NCBI RefSeq assembly: GCF_000025185.1
Contig: NC_013720.1
Span: 434,001 to 498,000 of the forward strand
Length of the DNA stretch: 64,000 nt
From: Pirellula staleyi DSM 6068
Lineage (GTDB): Bacteria; Planctomycetota; Planctomycetia; Pirellulales; Pirellulaceae
Reading direction: 5' to 3'
Below the pieces are notes generated by a model. It had not been told where the DNA came from. It saw only the letters and a program-made list of their open reading frames with translations, and made no database searches. Below are positions 1 to 9,189 of the stretch, piece after piece; the stretch's first letter is position 1, and each line of letters starts with the position of its first letter. A program made the position numbers and the translations under genes.

Positions 1-540
1 CTGTCGGAGTTTGCCCCCGAAACACCGATTTTCAACCTCGATACCGGCTATCAGTTCCCCGAAACCCTGGCTTTGCGAGACGAAGTGGCTCGCCGCTATG
101 GCATGGAAGTCGAGCTCAAACGAGCCACCCTTTCGGTTGAAGAATACGAAGCCCAAAACGGGGGACCGGTTTATCGCCACAGCCCCGATCGCTGCTGCCA
201 TAACCGCAAGGTCGAGGTGCTTGAGAAAGCAGTCCTCGGGCAACATGCCTGGGCTTCAGCGATTCGTCGCGACCAAAGCCCCGACCGCGCAAAAGCGCCG
301 ATCGTGGGGTGGGATAAGAAGTTCGGACTCGTCAAAGTCAGTCCGCTCGCCAACTGGACAAAAAAGCAAGTTTGGACCCACATCACCGAGCACAACGTTC
401 CCTACAATCCGCTGCACGATAACGGCTACACCAGCATCGGCTGCTGGCCTTGCACCCGTGCGGTTGGCGTCGGCGAAGATGAACGTGCCGGACGTTGGAG
501 CGGATTTGCCAAAACCGAATGCGGTCTCCACTCGCAATGA
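1..540 (+). CDS. cysH: phosphoadenylyl/adenylyl-sulfate reductase, 3' part
   Basis: Reduces activated sulfate (APS or PAPS) to sulfite in cytoplasmic sulfate assimilation. The frame is open from base 1, so the N-terminus lies outside the window; 179 residues remain. Visible are the NLDTGYQFPE segment, a CC pair (about residues 65-66 of the fragment), a CWPC motif (148-151) and the C-terminal ECGLH motif, which holds the catalytic Cys (174). The CC...CxxC set is the 4Fe-4S ligand pattern of APS-reducing enzymes, so APS is the likelier substrate. The stop codon overlaps the start of the next gene (ATGA), which implies translational coupling to the Rrf2 regulator. Family assignment is firm; substrate choice is inferred. 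Confidence 0.93.
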   Translation: MSEFAPETPIFNLDTGYQFPETLALRDEVARRYGMEVELKRATLSVEEYEAQNGGPVYRHSPDRCCHNRKVEVLEKAVLGQHAWASAIRRDQSPDRAKAPIVGWDKKFGLVKVSPLANWTKKQVWTHITEHNVPYNPLHDNGYTSIGCWPCTRAVGVGEDERAGRWSGFAKTECGLHSQ

Positions 541-965
541 TCGTTTCCGCCAAAACCGAGTATGCCTGCATCGCCATGCTGGAACTCGCTGCGCGCGACG
601 AGCGTAGCGAACCGGTCCGCATCAAAGATATTGCCGACCGGCATGGCATTCCTTCGCGGTTCCTCGTGCAGATCCTGCTGCAACTCAAAACCGCAGGGCT
701 CGTTCAAAGCGTTCGAGGAGCTTCGGGGGGCTACCAGCTCGCCCTTCCCCCTCGCGAAATCACCCTCGGCACGGTGATGTCGGCGGTCGATGCTCAGTCG
801 GCACGTGTGGTGTCGAGCCTCACTAGCGATAGCCCCACCACTCGCGTTTTGCACGATCGGTGGCAACTGGTCGCTGAAAAGCAGCGGGAATTGCTCGAAG
901 AAGTCACCCTGGCCGATTTGGTGACCGAGCTCCGCGGTCAGACGTCGGGCATGTATTATATCTAA
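537..965 (+). CDS. Rrf2-family transcriptional regulator without cluster cysteines
   Basis: A 142-residue winged-helix regulator of the Rrf2 family. Its N-terminal half has the expected segments: KTEYACIAMLELA, IADRHGIPSRFLVQIL for the recognition region, and a wing with SVRGASGGYQLA. The ATG at 537 overlaps the cysH stop as ATGA, and I prefer it to an in-frame ATG at 495 inside cysH. Fe-S sensing members such as IscR carry three Cys in the second half; here the only Cys is residue 11, so a cluster is unlikely. Cys-free members such as CymR control cysteine and sulfur metabolism. With the overlap with cysH, a role in regulating sulfate assimilation is the natural inference. Confidence 0.9.
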   Translation: MIVSAKTEYACIAMLELAARDERSEPVRIKDIADRHGIPSRFLVQILLQLKTAGLVQSVRGASGGYQLALPPREITLGTVMSAVDAQSARVVSSLTSDSPTTRVLHDRWQLVAEKQRELLEEVTLADLVTELRGQTSGMYYI

Positions 966-1140
966 GGGTCACTGCACGCCCCGCTGGTCCAGTGACTGCT
1001 CGACAACCGGGCGATTGTTCCCACTTCTTTTTGCTCTCCTGCTAATGATTTGTCTCGCGGCAGCCATCTGCCTGTAGCAACTTGCTTTGCAGCAGCGCAA
1101 GTGACATGTCCTCTCTTTTTGCATGAAACGCTAACGACTC

Positions 1141-1929
1141 GTGACCAACATCCTTGAAAAGATTGTCGCCAAGAAACAAGAAGAGATCGCCTCGCGCCGC
1201 TCGCTGATTCCGGTGGAAGTGCTCGAAGCAGCGGTCGCTGAAGCTCCCCCCGTACGCGATTTTTTTGCGGCCCTCGCCGCCCCGGGACCGATCAAGCTGA
1301 TCGCAGAAGTGAAGAAGGCGAGCCCCAGCAAAGGGATCATTCGCGAGAACTTCGATCCCGTTGCCATCGCCCGCGAGTACGAAGCTGCTGGTGCCACTTG
1401 CCTCAGCATCCTGACCGACGAACCGTTCTTCCAAGGGAAGCTCGAGTACCTGGCGCAAATCCGTCAGGCAGTCAACATTCCGCTCCTGCGCAAAGACTTC
1501 ATCCTCGATACCTACCAGCTTCTCGAAGCGCGCATGGCGGGTGCCGATGCGGTCCTGCTGATTGCCGAATGTCTCGACGACTGCAATCTCCGCAAGCTGC
1601 ACAATGAGGCGATTGAACTCGGTCTCACGCCGCTGGTCGAGTTCTACGATCCCGAGAATCTCGACCGCGTGCTTGCTGCCGGCGCGACGCTGATTGGCGT
1701 GAACAATCGCGACCTCCGCACCTTCGTCACCGACCTTGGCCACACGATCCGAATGCGCGACAAAGTCCCCCTCGATGCCGTGTTTGTCGGCGAAAGTGGC
1801 ATCTATACGCGCGACGACGTGCTACGTTTACAAGAGGCGGGGGTCGATGCCATGCTCGTCGGCGAAAGTCTCATGCGACAACCCGACATCACTACCGCCG
1901 TGAAGACTTTGCTCGGCACGCTTTCGTAG
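1141..1929 (+). CDS. trpC: indole-3-glycerol phosphate synthase
   Basis: Converts carboxyphenylamino-deoxyribulose phosphate to indole-3-glycerol phosphate, the fourth step of tryptophan synthesis. It is a 262-residue TIM barrel of normal length. Family motifs run in order: LIAEVKKASPSKG near residue 50 (catalytic Lys), ILTDEPFFQG, PLLRKDFILD, ADAVLLIAE, LVEFYD, GVNNRDL and VGESGI. The start is GTG at 1141, because the only nearby upstream ATG (1123) meets an in-frame TAA after three codons; I see no clear Shine-Dalgarno. It is monofunctional and stands apart from other trp genes here, as is common where trp genes are scattered. Confidence 0.96.
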   Translation: MTNILEKIVAKKQEEIASRRSLIPVEVLEAAVAEAPPVRDFFAALAAPGPIKLIAEVKKASPSKGIIRENFDPVAIAREYEAAGATCLSILTDEPFFQGKLEYLAQIRQAVNIPLLRKDFILDTYQLLEARMAGADAVLLIAECLDDCNLRKLHNEAIELGLTPLVEFYDPENLDRVLAAGATLIGVNNRDLRTFVTDLGHTIRMRDKVPLDAVFVGESGIYTRDDVLRLQEAGVDAMLVGESLMRQPDITTAVKTLLGTLS

Positions 1930-1947
1930 ATCTGCAGGAATACCGTT

Positions 1948-2814
1948 ATGCCTTCGATGATGGAAAACGTCTCGACGATCAATAGTTTCCTGCGCACCAT
2001 CCTTGTTCTCGCATTCCTGGGAATCAGTGGCGGTGGCGGTTTCTACGCCTGGCAAACCTACACAGCCAAAGATCGCGAAGTCGCCAAGACCGCGAAAGAA
2101 CTCGCCAGCATCAGTACGAAGCTCGTCGAAACCGAGCAAGCACTCTCGTCGGCGCAGGAAGACATTGCCGCCAAGAGCGCCACCATCGCCGCGCAAGGGG
2201 TCACGATTCAAGAACAAGGTGAGAATATCGAGCGACTCGAAACTTCACTCTCGCTGCTGAAGGTCGACAAGCGTCTCGCACGTATCACTGCCATCGATCA
2301 AGGTACCGATGCAACCACCGGCAAGCCGTTCACACTTGTCGAGTTTGTTGAACTCGGAGAAGACGAACAGCCGATCGACACCCCTCGCCAGTTTCGCTTG
2401 CAAGGGAACGAGGTGTATGTCGATTTCTGGGTCGTGAAGTTTGATGACAAGTATGTCGAGAACGCCGACCTCGAGCGGAGCACATCAATTTGCCTCTTCC
2501 GCCGACTCTTCGGAAACGAAGAGCAACCCGAAGAAGGCTTTCCTCTCGATCAAGTCGGTTCGCGCCCCAGTGCTTACAGCCGAGGGAGCAAGATGACCGA
2601 CTTTGAGAAGAAAATCTGGGGCGATTTCTGGAACATCGCCAACAACGAGATGGTCGCTGAAGAACTCGGCATTCGCGCGGCTCATGGTCAGGCCGTGTCG
2701 ATGAAAATGCAAAAGGGAAAGAGCTACAAGGTTCAGCTCCGCGCGAGCGATGGACTTTCGATCCTCCCCGACGAGAAAGCCCCACCTGTGAAGCCGGTCA
2801 CCCCTGAAGCATAG
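1948..2814 (+). CDS. membrane-anchored coiled-coil protein of unknown function
   Basis: A 288-residue protein I do not recognise. One hydrophobic segment (about residues 15-35, ending in a glycine-rich GISGGGG stretch) acts as signal anchor. Residues about 45-105 are Ala/Glu/Gln-rich with heptad character and predict a coiled coil, followed by a soluble domain of about 170 residues containing VYVDFWVVKFDDKYVE and GFPLDQVGSRPSAYS. The tail is proline-rich. It lies 18 bp after trpC on the same strand and may be co-transcribed, but nothing links it to tryptophan synthesis. Topology suggests a short cytoplasmic end and a long periplasmic or paryphoplasmic part. Confidence 0.8.
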   Translation: MPSMMENVSTINSFLRTILVLAFLGISGGGGFYAWQTYTAKDREVAKTAKELASISTKLVETEQALSSAQEDIAAKSATIAAQGVTIQEQGENIERLETSLSLLKVDKRLARITAIDQGTDATTGKPFTLVEFVELGEDEQPIDTPRQFRLQGNEVYVDFWVVKFDDKYVENADLERSTSICLFRRLFGNEEQPEEGFPLDQVGSRPSAYSRGSKMTDFEKKIWGDFWNIANNEMVAEELGIRAAHGQAVSMKMQKGKSYKVQLRASDGLSILPDEKAPPVKPVTPEA

Positions 2815-2840
2815 CGCGAGACACGCATCGCGCAGCTTCT

Positions 2841-4037
2841 TTAGAACAGCTTCTTCGTCTGGTCATACTTGGCAAGTAACTGGGCCAGTTTGCGTCCCGT
2901 GACACTCAGTGGCTCGTCATCGAGCGCATCGATGCGGGTCCATTTGCAATGCTCGGCGAGCTTCTGCTTGGCCCGCGACGACTTGCTCCCTGCCTCACGC
3001 AGACTCGCCACCATCGGCCGCAACGTGATGCGATATTTGGTCACGCCATGCTTCAGCGATGGCCACTGATCGTGAATCATCGACGCAATTCCGGTGAGCG
3101 ATTCTACACGCTCGATGAGATAGTTTTCGAGGTCGGTCTCTGTAGTGGATTTTGCGCCAAGCATCGTTTTTTCGAGCGAAAAACGAGGAAAATCCCACAA
3201 ACCAGCCCAGCGCTCACCGGGCTGACATTGACGCAGCAGCACCTGCTGTCGATCTACCACCAGCACCGCCACTTCAGTGAGATATTCGTACACCATCCGC
3301 TTGGAGAGGAGCGGAATTTGCTCGACCGCTTGCTCGCGGCGCGCGACACACCAAGTGCTTGCCGGGCACTGATCGCACGACGGTGTTCGTGGCGTGCAGA
3401 GCGCGCTCCCTAGCTCCATCATCGCCTGGTTGAAGAAGCCGACCTTTTTATCGGGCAGGATTTGCTCGGCGATGTTCCACAGGAATTTCTGCCCCGCTGT
3501 CGACGTCGCTTCGCGCGTGTAGCCCGCGAGCCGCGCGTAGACACGAATCGTGTTCGCTTCCAAAATCGGCAGCTTCGCGTCGAGACCAATCGAGAGGATT
3601 GCACCAGCGGTATAACGCCCAATTCCTGGGAGCGACATCACCTCGTCGAGCGTTTCGGGAAACTGGCCGCGAAAATCGTGCACAATCTTCTTGGCCGCGG
3701 CATGCAAGCTCCGTGCGCGGCGGTAGTAGCCCAGCCCTTCCCACTGTCGCAGCACTTGCTGCTCGTCAGCTTCAGCGAGATGCACTACCGTCGGAAATTC
3801 CACCAGAAATCGCTGAAAATAGTCGATCACCGTGGCTACCTGCGTCTGCTGCAGCATCACTTCGCTGATCCAGATGCGATAGAGATCGCGTGAGCGCCGC
3901 CAAGGTAAATCGCGCGCATGCTCGGCAAACCAAGCGAGCATACGCTGCTGAAATCGCGCCAGCGCTTTTCGATCGGTCTCGATCCAAGTCTTGTCGCTCG
4001 GCGAGTCAGGTTCGCGGGAAGCACGGCGCTGAGGCAT
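2841..4037 (-). CDS. mutY: A/G-specific adenine DNA glycosylase
   Basis: Removes adenine mispaired with 8-oxoguanine in base excision repair. The 398-residue protein has the N-terminal DLPWRR segment, WISEVMLQQTQV, the helix-hairpin-helix LPGIGRYTAGAI with the following catalytic Asp region, and a 4Fe-4S loop of the form C-x6-C-x2-C-x5-C (CTPRTPSC then QCPASTWC). The C-terminal part is a NUDIX-like 8-oxoG recognition domain with KHGVTKYRITLRP. The ATG at 4037 gives a family-typical N-terminus; the frame stays open 25 codons further up, to 4112. It is divergent from the prolyl oligopeptidase gene. Confidence 0.95.
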   Translation of the reverse strand: MPQRRASREPDSPSDKTWIETDRKALARFQQRMLAWFAEHARDLPWRRSRDLYRIWISEVMLQQTQVATVIDYFQRFLVEFPTVVHLAEADEQQVLRQWEGLGYYRRARSLHAAAKKIVHDFRGQFPETLDEVMSLPGIGRYTAGAILSIGLDAKLPILEANTIRVYARLAGYTREATSTAGQKFLWNIAEQILPDKKVGFFNQAMMELGSALCTPRTPSCDQCPASTWCVARREQAVEQIPLLSKRMVYEYLTEVAVLVVDRQQVLLRQCQPGERWAGLWDFPRFSLEKTMLGAKSTTETDLENYLIERVESLTGIASMIHDQWPSLKHGVTKYRITLRPMVASLREAGSKSSRAKQKLAEHCKWTRIDALDDEPLSVTGRKLAQLLAKYDQTKKLF

Positions 4038-4203
4038 ACAGGGGTTCACCCGGTCGAGAGTTGCTGAAAGTGATGCTAAATTAACACTCACTGCCTTCGA
4101 GCGTGAGACCACGTGCCGTTTCTCCTCAGCATGTCGCGCGGGCAGCTTCTCTCCGATGGTTCGGTCCCCTTACCTCGCAGATATTGCTCGTAGAAGACGC
4201 TCG

Positions 4204-6363
4204 ATGAAACCCACTGCTCTTTGGTTCGCAACCTTTGTGTTCTGGCTCGCTTCGCTCGCTAGTGCCACGTCCCTCGCTCAAGTAACAGGTCCGATGAAAC
4301 TCACGTATCCTGCGACTCTTCGAACCGATCATGTCGACACCTATCACGGCGAGCCAATCGCCGATCCCTATCGCTGGCTCGAAGACCCCGACTCGGCGGA
4401 AACCAAGGCCTGGGTGGATGCCCAAAGCGAAGTCACTCGCGGCTATCTGGACACAATTGCTGCCCGCACGGCAATCCGCGCTAAGCTCGAAAAGATCTGG
4501 AATTTTGAGCGGTTTGGCTTGCCTGTAAAACGTGAGCATCGCTATTTCTACTCGCGCAACGATGGCCTCCAGAATCAGTCGGTGATCTATACCAAGCTGG
4601 GGCTCGATGGCGAGCCGCGCATGCTGCTCGATCCCAACACACTGAGTAAAGATGGAACCGTCGCCCTCTCGGACTGGACTGCCACCGACGATGGCAAACT
4701 GATGGCTGTCGGGATTTCAAGCGCCGGTAGTGACTGGACCGAGTACAAAGTGCTCGACGTCGAAACAGGAAAGTTTCTCGACGACCATTTGAAGTGGATC
4801 AAGTTCTCCGGCGCTAGCTGGACCAACGACGGAAGCGGATTCTTTTACAGCCGCTATGACGAGCCGGAACCAGGGACCACCTTCACCGGAGCGAACCACT
4901 ATCAGAAGCTTTATTTCCACAAGCTCGGAGATCCGCAGTCGAGTGACACGCTGATCTACAAGCGGGACGATGAAAAGGAATGGGGCTTTGGTGGCGATGT
5001 CTCGGAAGATGGAAAACTGCTTCTCATTTCCGTTTGGAAAGGGACTCTTCGCAAGCAGCAGCTGTTTGTGAAGCGGCTGGATGTTGCGGATGCTCCTGTG
5101 CAGCAGCTCATCACCGGTTTCGACGCCGAGTATCACGCCATTGGCAACATGGGAGATACGCTGCTGGTTTACACCACGCTCGATGCTCCTCTAGGACGCG
5201 TGATCGCCTGCAACATCAATAACCCCGCACGAAACTCCTGGAAAGAAGTGATTCCGCAGTCGAACGAGCCACTCAAGGGAGTGGGCTACGTCGGCGGGCA
5301 GCTCATCGCCCATTATCTGAAAGATGCGATCAGCGTGGTGCGGCGATTTCAGACCGACGGAACGCTGATCGGCGATGTCGAGCTTCCCGGCATTGGCTCA
5401 GCAGGTGGTTTCGGTGGTCGAAGCGATGCGACCGAAACCTTTTTCACATTCACCAATTATGTGACCCCCGCTTCGATCTATCGACTCGACTTGGCAACAG
5501 GCAAAAGCACGCTGTTTCAGACACCCAAGGTCGACTTCGATCCCTCGAAGTACGAAACAAAGATGGTGCAGGTGCCGAGCAAAGATGGCACGCTGGTGCC
5601 GATGACCATCGTCCACAAGAAGGGACTGGTGCTCGATGGCACCAATCCGACAACGCTGTATGCCTACGGCGGGTTCAACATTCCGCTGACACCTGGGTTC
5701 TCGGTCAGCACAGCAGTTTGGCTCGAGATGGGTGGCATTTATGCAGCCGCCGGTTTGCGCGGTGGTGGCGAGCGTGGTGAGGCGTGGCACGAAGCGGGGA
5801 TGCTCGATCGCAAGCAAAACGTGTTCGACGATTTCCACGCTTGTGCCGAGTGGCTGATCAAGGAGAAGTACACCAGCCCCAAGAAGCTGGCGATTCGAGG
5901 AGGGAGCAACGGTGGTCTGCTCGTCGGTGCCGCGATGACACAGCGTCCCGAACTCTATGGCGCGTGCGTACCTGCGGTCGGTGTGCTCGATATGCTCCGC
6001 TTTCACCAGTTCACCATCGGCTGGGCATGGGTGAGCGAGTATGGCAGCAGCGCCGACGCGGAGCAGTACAAAGTGCTGAAAGCCTATTCGCCGCTGCACA
6101 ACCTGAAGCCCGGTACAGCCTATCCACCCACGCTGGTGATGACCGGCGATCACGACGACCGGGTCGTACCGGCTCACAGCTTTAAGTTTGCTGCGGAACT
6201 TCAGCATGCTCATGCGGGGGACGCTCCGGTTTTGATCCGAATCGAGAAGAGTGCCGGGCACGGGGCCGGAACCCCCACCAGCAAGCTCATCGATTCGGCA
6301 GCCGACGTCTTGGCGTTCCTCCACAAAGCACTGGCGATGCCCGACCAGCCTTTTGGTGATTAA
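4204..6363 (+). CDS. secreted prolyl oligopeptidase, S9A family
   Basis: A serine peptidase cleaving short peptides after proline, here exported. The first 26 residues are a signal peptide (basic start, hydrophobic core, cleavage near TSLAQ), which favours the ATG at 4204 over the one at 4156. The mature protein has the N-terminal segment with DPYRWLED, a seven-bladed propeller and a C-terminal alpha/beta hydrolase domain. Catalytic elements are visible: nucleophile motif GGSNGG, the Asp region GDHDDRVVP and the His in AGHGAG. The length of 719 residues is typical. A hairpin-rich stretch follows the stop. It stands alone between divergent mutY and unknown genes. Confidence 0.95.
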   Translation: MKPTALWFATFVFWLASLASATSLAQVTGPMKLTYPATLRTDHVDTYHGEPIADPYRWLEDPDSAETKAWVDAQSEVTRGYLDTIAARTAIRAKLEKIWNFERFGLPVKREHRYFYSRNDGLQNQSVIYTKLGLDGEPRMLLDPNTLSKDGTVALSDWTATDDGKLMAVGISSAGSDWTEYKVLDVETGKFLDDHLKWIKFSGASWTNDGSGFFYSRYDEPEPGTTFTGANHYQKLYFHKLGDPQSSDTLIYKRDDEKEWGFGGDVSEDGKLLLISVWKGTLRKQQLFVKRLDVADAPVQQLITGFDAEYHAIGNMGDTLLVYTTLDAPLGRVIACNINNPARNSWKEVIPQSNEPLKGVGYVGGQLIAHYLKDAISVVRRFQTDGTLIGDVELPGIGSAGGFGGRSDATETFFTFTNYVTPASIYRLDLATGKSTLFQTPKVDFDPSKYETKMVQVPSKDGTLVPMTIVHKKGLVLDGTNPTTLYAYGGFNIPLTPGFSVSTAVWLEMGGIYAAAGLRGGGERGEAWHEAGMLDRKQNVFDDFHACAEWLIKEKYTSPKKLAIRGGSNGGLLVGAAMTQRPELYGACVPAVGVLDMLRFHQFTIGWAWVSEYGSSADAEQYKVLKAYSPLHNLKPGTAYPPTLVMTGDHDDRVVPAHSFKFAAELQHAHAGDAPVLIRIEKSAGHGAGTPTSKLIDSAADVLAFLHKALAMPDQPFGD

Positions 6364-6782
6364 ACTAGTAGCGGCGACCTGCCCAGCTGCGGTCGACCGC
6401 AGTATGTCACCGAGGCTTGCCTCGAAACTAGCTCAGCCCCGGGGCTCATGCTGGCCTCAGGCAAGTTTTGAGGAATAACTGGGTACTCGGGGGGCGAAAA
6501 ATTCATCCGTCCCGCGTCTTTCGCAAGGCGCTGCGGCAACTTCTTCCCCCCTCAAAAAAATTCCAACTCGCAGAACCGCGAGATTTTACGATTCCTTTTG
6601 GTTTTCCCACCGCAGTGGCGGGCTATTTTCCACAGCTAAGGTGGTCAGCCGAAAATATTTCGGTTATCTTACTACACACCTTAGGGGACACATCCCCAGG
6701 GTGTTCGTCGAACCTCCTCGTGCAATGAAGCATGGGTTTGAACGGGTAACGGCCCGCTACGCTGGAGCAAAGGTGTCTCGGA
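6364..6782. other. structured intergenic region
   Basis: No gene is visible in these 419 bases. After the peptidase stop there is CGAGGC-TT-GCCTCG (6411-6424) and the palindrome AGCCCCGGGGCT (6435-6446), which may together form a terminator, though no long T-run follows. Further on, a nested inverted repeat has an outer stem TAAGGTG/CACCTTA (6637-6643 with 6677-6683) and an inner stem CCGAAA/TTTCGG (6649-6654 with 6658-6663). It sits 100 bp before the next start codon and could shape the leader of that gene or mark an operator. Confidence 0.5.
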
Positions 6783-7073
6783 ATGGTCAATAAAGCGCAT
6801 ACGGCGACGGCCCGCCGGATTGCGGCACGGTATAACGCAACCTTCTCTCCTAATGGACCTTACGACATTGTTGGTGCCGACATTACGATCGAAATCGAAA
6901 CCTCGGCCACCCTTGCCGAAGGGGTCGAGCGGCTGCAGGGAGCCCAAGGAGCTCGCTATATCGCTGTGACAAACAAGGAAGCGATTGTGGAAGCCATGCG
7001 GTTGACCGCCGGAAGCGGCATCGGCGTTATGGATCCCAACGGCGAAATCATGAAGCAAGCCGGAAACGGCTAG
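6783..7073 (+). CDS. small conserved-looking protein of unknown function
   Basis: A 96-residue soluble protein without signal peptide or Cys. The sequence alternates predicted strands and helices (YDIVGADITIEIETSATL, then ARYIAVTNKEAIVEAMR, then GIGVMDPNGEI). The arrangement of acidic residues around DI...IEIET faintly recalls a restriction-endonuclease-like core, but the catalytic Lys is not evident and I do not claim a function. It starts at ATG 6783, downstream of a structured region, and has no close partner on its strand; the DUF1501 gene begins 263 bp later. Confidence 0.7.
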   Translation: MVNKAHTATARRIAARYNATFSPNGPYDIVGADITIEIETSATLAEGVERLQGAQGARYIAVTNKEAIVEAMRLTAGSGIGVMDPNGEIMKQAGNG

Positions 7074-7336
7074 CCTCCTGCGCCCTCTCGCTGAGCCGGC
7101 TAGCAGCATCGCCGATGTACCTTGCCGTAGCACAGCAGCGTTGACGGACGATTCAGCACCGCACTCTGCCACGCGCCGAGCCAACCGGAAACGATTGTAA
7201 AATCCGGCCCAAGTTTCCCTTGCATTGGCGACAAAAATCTTTCCCAATAGAGGGGTCGATGGATGGCTTCCGTCCGCCGAATTGCCGGGAAGCCTCGAAA
7301 CCCTCTTGAAGGCGCGATTCCGCGTGCGGTGCAGCG

Positions 7337-8749
7337 ATGCCACAGCCTGTGAACTCTCTTGAACGTCACGCAAGAACTCAGCTCGTCGACACACTAACGA
7401 GCCGCGGAATCGACCGCCGCACACTTCTCAAAGCGGCCAGTTTGGGCCTTCTCGGCTGGTCGCAGAGCGGCTGGCTGAGTCACTGGAACAACCTTCGCGC
7501 TGAAGAACCGTCGGCAATCACCAGCCCGCCCCCCAAACGCCACTGCATTCTCCTCTGGATGACCGGCGGGCCAACACAAACCGACACGTTCGACATGAAG
7601 CCCGATCACGCCAATGGTGGCGAGTTCAAACCAGCGTCGACGAAAGTGCCGGGGCTGGTCTTCAGTGAGCATCTTCCCAAACTCGCGGCCCAGGCCGATC
7701 GCTTGGCAATCGTGCGGAGCCTCAGCACCAAAGAGGGAGACCATGGCCGTGGCACCCACTTGATGCGGACCGGTCACCCACCAACCGGCCCGGTGCAATA
7801 TCCGAGCATCGTTTCGTCGCTGGGCAAATCCCTGGCCGAGGTCGACAGCGAAATCCCCCGCAGCGTGAGCATCTCGCCGTATCGCATTTTCAACCAAGCC
7901 GCCTTTGGACCAGGCTTCTTAGGGCCCCGCTATGCGCCGCTCACGGTCGCAGCTGCCGACAGTCCAACCGCTACGCCGATGACCGACAGCGCGTATGCTG
8001 AGCTCACCGTCGACGATCTGGCGGCTCCCGCTGGCATCAGCCTCGAGCGACAAGCGCGTCGCGCCGAACTTTGGCGCAGCACCCAGTCGCGGTTTAGCAA
8101 AACGCATCCCGGCACCGCTGCCGTCGCTCATCAAACGGTCGTCGAGCGGGCACTCAGCCTGATGACAAGCAAAGCTTCGCGCGCCTTCGATCTCGCGGAA
8201 GAGCCCTCGAAAGTGCGCGATGCCTATGGAACAGGTCGGTTTGGTCAGGGGTGCCTGATGGCGCGACGACTCATCGAGCAAGGGGTCTCGATGGTCGAGG
8301 TGACACTCGGATTCGACCAAGGCAATCAGCTCGGCTGGGATACCCATGCCGGCAACTTCGAAGCGGTAAAACGCCTGTCCGCACAGCTCGATCAAGGCTG
8401 GTCGACCCTCATGACCGAACTCGACGAGCGTGGGCTTCTCGAATCAACCACCATCCTCTGGATGGGCGAGTTCGGTCGCACTCCCACCATCAACCCACAA
8501 GCAGGGCGCGACCACTTCCCCGCTGCCTGGAGTTGCGTGCTTGCTGGCGGCGGCATCAAGGGTGGCCAAGCCTATGGAAAGACCTCCGACGACGGGAACG
8601 AGGTGGTAGAAGGAAAGGTCGACGTCGGCGATATCCTCGCCACCTTCGCCACCGCTGCTGGCATCAATCCCACCAACGAAAACATCAGCGACCAAGGCCG
8701 CCCTATCAAAATCGCCGAAGGCAAACCGATCAACGACATTCTTAGCTAG
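7337..8749 (+). CDS. DUF1501 family protein with Tat-like leader
   Basis: A 470-residue member of the DUF1501 family, exported proteins with an alkaline-phosphatase/sulfatase-like fold abundant in planctomycetes; the reaction is not established. The leader has a twin-arginine motif (DRRTLLKAASLGLLG, about residues 26-40) and a hydrophobic core. The mature part has WMTGGPTQTDTFDMKPD, the HGRGTHLMRTGHPPTG segment, a GWDTHAGNFEAVKRL segment, and WMGEFGRTPTINPQAGRDH near the C-terminus. Asp, His and Glu residues in these motifs are candidate metal ligands by analogy with the fold. Unlike the copy at 13.6 kb it has no DUF1549/DUF1553 gene beside it. Confidence 0.93.
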   Translation: MPQPVNSLERHARTQLVDTLTSRGIDRRTLLKAASLGLLGWSQSGWLSHWNNLRAEEPSAITSPPPKRHCILLWMTGGPTQTDTFDMKPDHANGGEFKPASTKVPGLVFSEHLPKLAAQADRLAIVRSLSTKEGDHGRGTHLMRTGHPPTGPVQYPSIVSSLGKSLAEVDSEIPRSVSISPYRIFNQAAFGPGFLGPRYAPLTVAAADSPTATPMTDSAYAELTVDDLAAPAGISLERQARRAELWRSTQSRFSKTHPGTAAVAHQTVVERALSLMTSKASRAFDLAEEPSKVRDAYGTGRFGQGCLMARRLIEQGVSMVEVTLGFDQGNQLGWDTHAGNFEAVKRLSAQLDQGWSTLMTELDERGLLESTTILWMGEFGRTPTINPQAGRDHFPAAWSCVLAGGGIKGGQAYGKTSDDGNEVVEGKVDVGDILATFATAAGINPTNENISDQGRPIKIAEGKPINDILS

Positions 8750-8792
8750 TATCCTCAGTTGGAACCTCCCTTACACACCCACCTACTGTGAT

Positions 8793-8821
8793 GGGTGGCA
8801 CTGCTGGCTTGTCCAGCAGTG
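8793..8821. repeat. palindromic repeat, family A
   Basis: The unit begins GGGTGG and continues with a perfect 9-bp inverted repeat CACTGCTGG / CCAGCAGTG (8799-8821) around the 5-nt loop CTTGT. The same 29-base unit occurs at 56562-56590 and, inverted, at 56676-56704. It lies 43 bases after the DUF1501 stop codon. As RNA it would be a stable hairpin, but the missing T-run argues against a simple terminator. Confidence 0.85.
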
Positions 8822-8934
8822 AAACGTAGAGCAGACTCCTGTCTACCTAACTGCATTACAGTATCCAAGACTGACTTCTCCATCTCCTATGAATACTCAC
8901 GCTAAACGCCTCGCCTCTCCAATCTAAACCGCTA

Positions 8935-9108
8935 ATGTCACTCCGCGACACTACTTCTCTCCGCACACCCCATCCACCCCACCGAGGCTGGTTCGACTAT
9001 TTCCTGCAGCATTTCTTCGGCCGACTCCCCTACTCAATTCTGTTCACGATACTCACGCTGATCGCCATCGCATTTTTGTTTCGGATTGTTTCCTGGCTTA
9101 CAATCTAA
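8935..9108 (+). CDS. possible small single-span membrane protein
   Basis: An ATG at 8935 opens a 57-codon frame ending TAA at 9106-9108. The product has a polar, proline-rich N-terminus (SLRTPHPPHRGWFDY) and a C-terminal hydrophobic stretch (about residues 35-56, LPYSILFTILTLIAIAFLFR) that would span the membrane once. No clear Shine-Dalgarno is visible. The frame lies between the DUF1501 gene and the gene at 9190 on the same strand, and fills a space otherwise without coding. Function unknown; it could also be a chance frame. Confidence 0.45.
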   Translation: MSLRDTTSLRTPHPPHRGWFDYFLQHFFGRLPYSILFTILTLIAIAFLFRIVSWLTI

Positions 9109-9189
9109 ATAGCGTCACCCAGCGACCACCTTGCAACACTCCTTCAGCCTCCTGTTTTTTCATACACAACATTTTTGATAAGACGTGCC

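Noticed and set aside
5398-6324. 308-codon minus-strand frame in the prolyl oligopeptidase gene
   Set aside because: It is antisense to the catalytic domain of the peptidase, so a shadow.
8793-8821. Terminator of the DUF1501 gene
   Set aside because: The hairpin lacks a T-run and is a dispersed repeat found elsewhere in both orientations, so it is described as a repeat.
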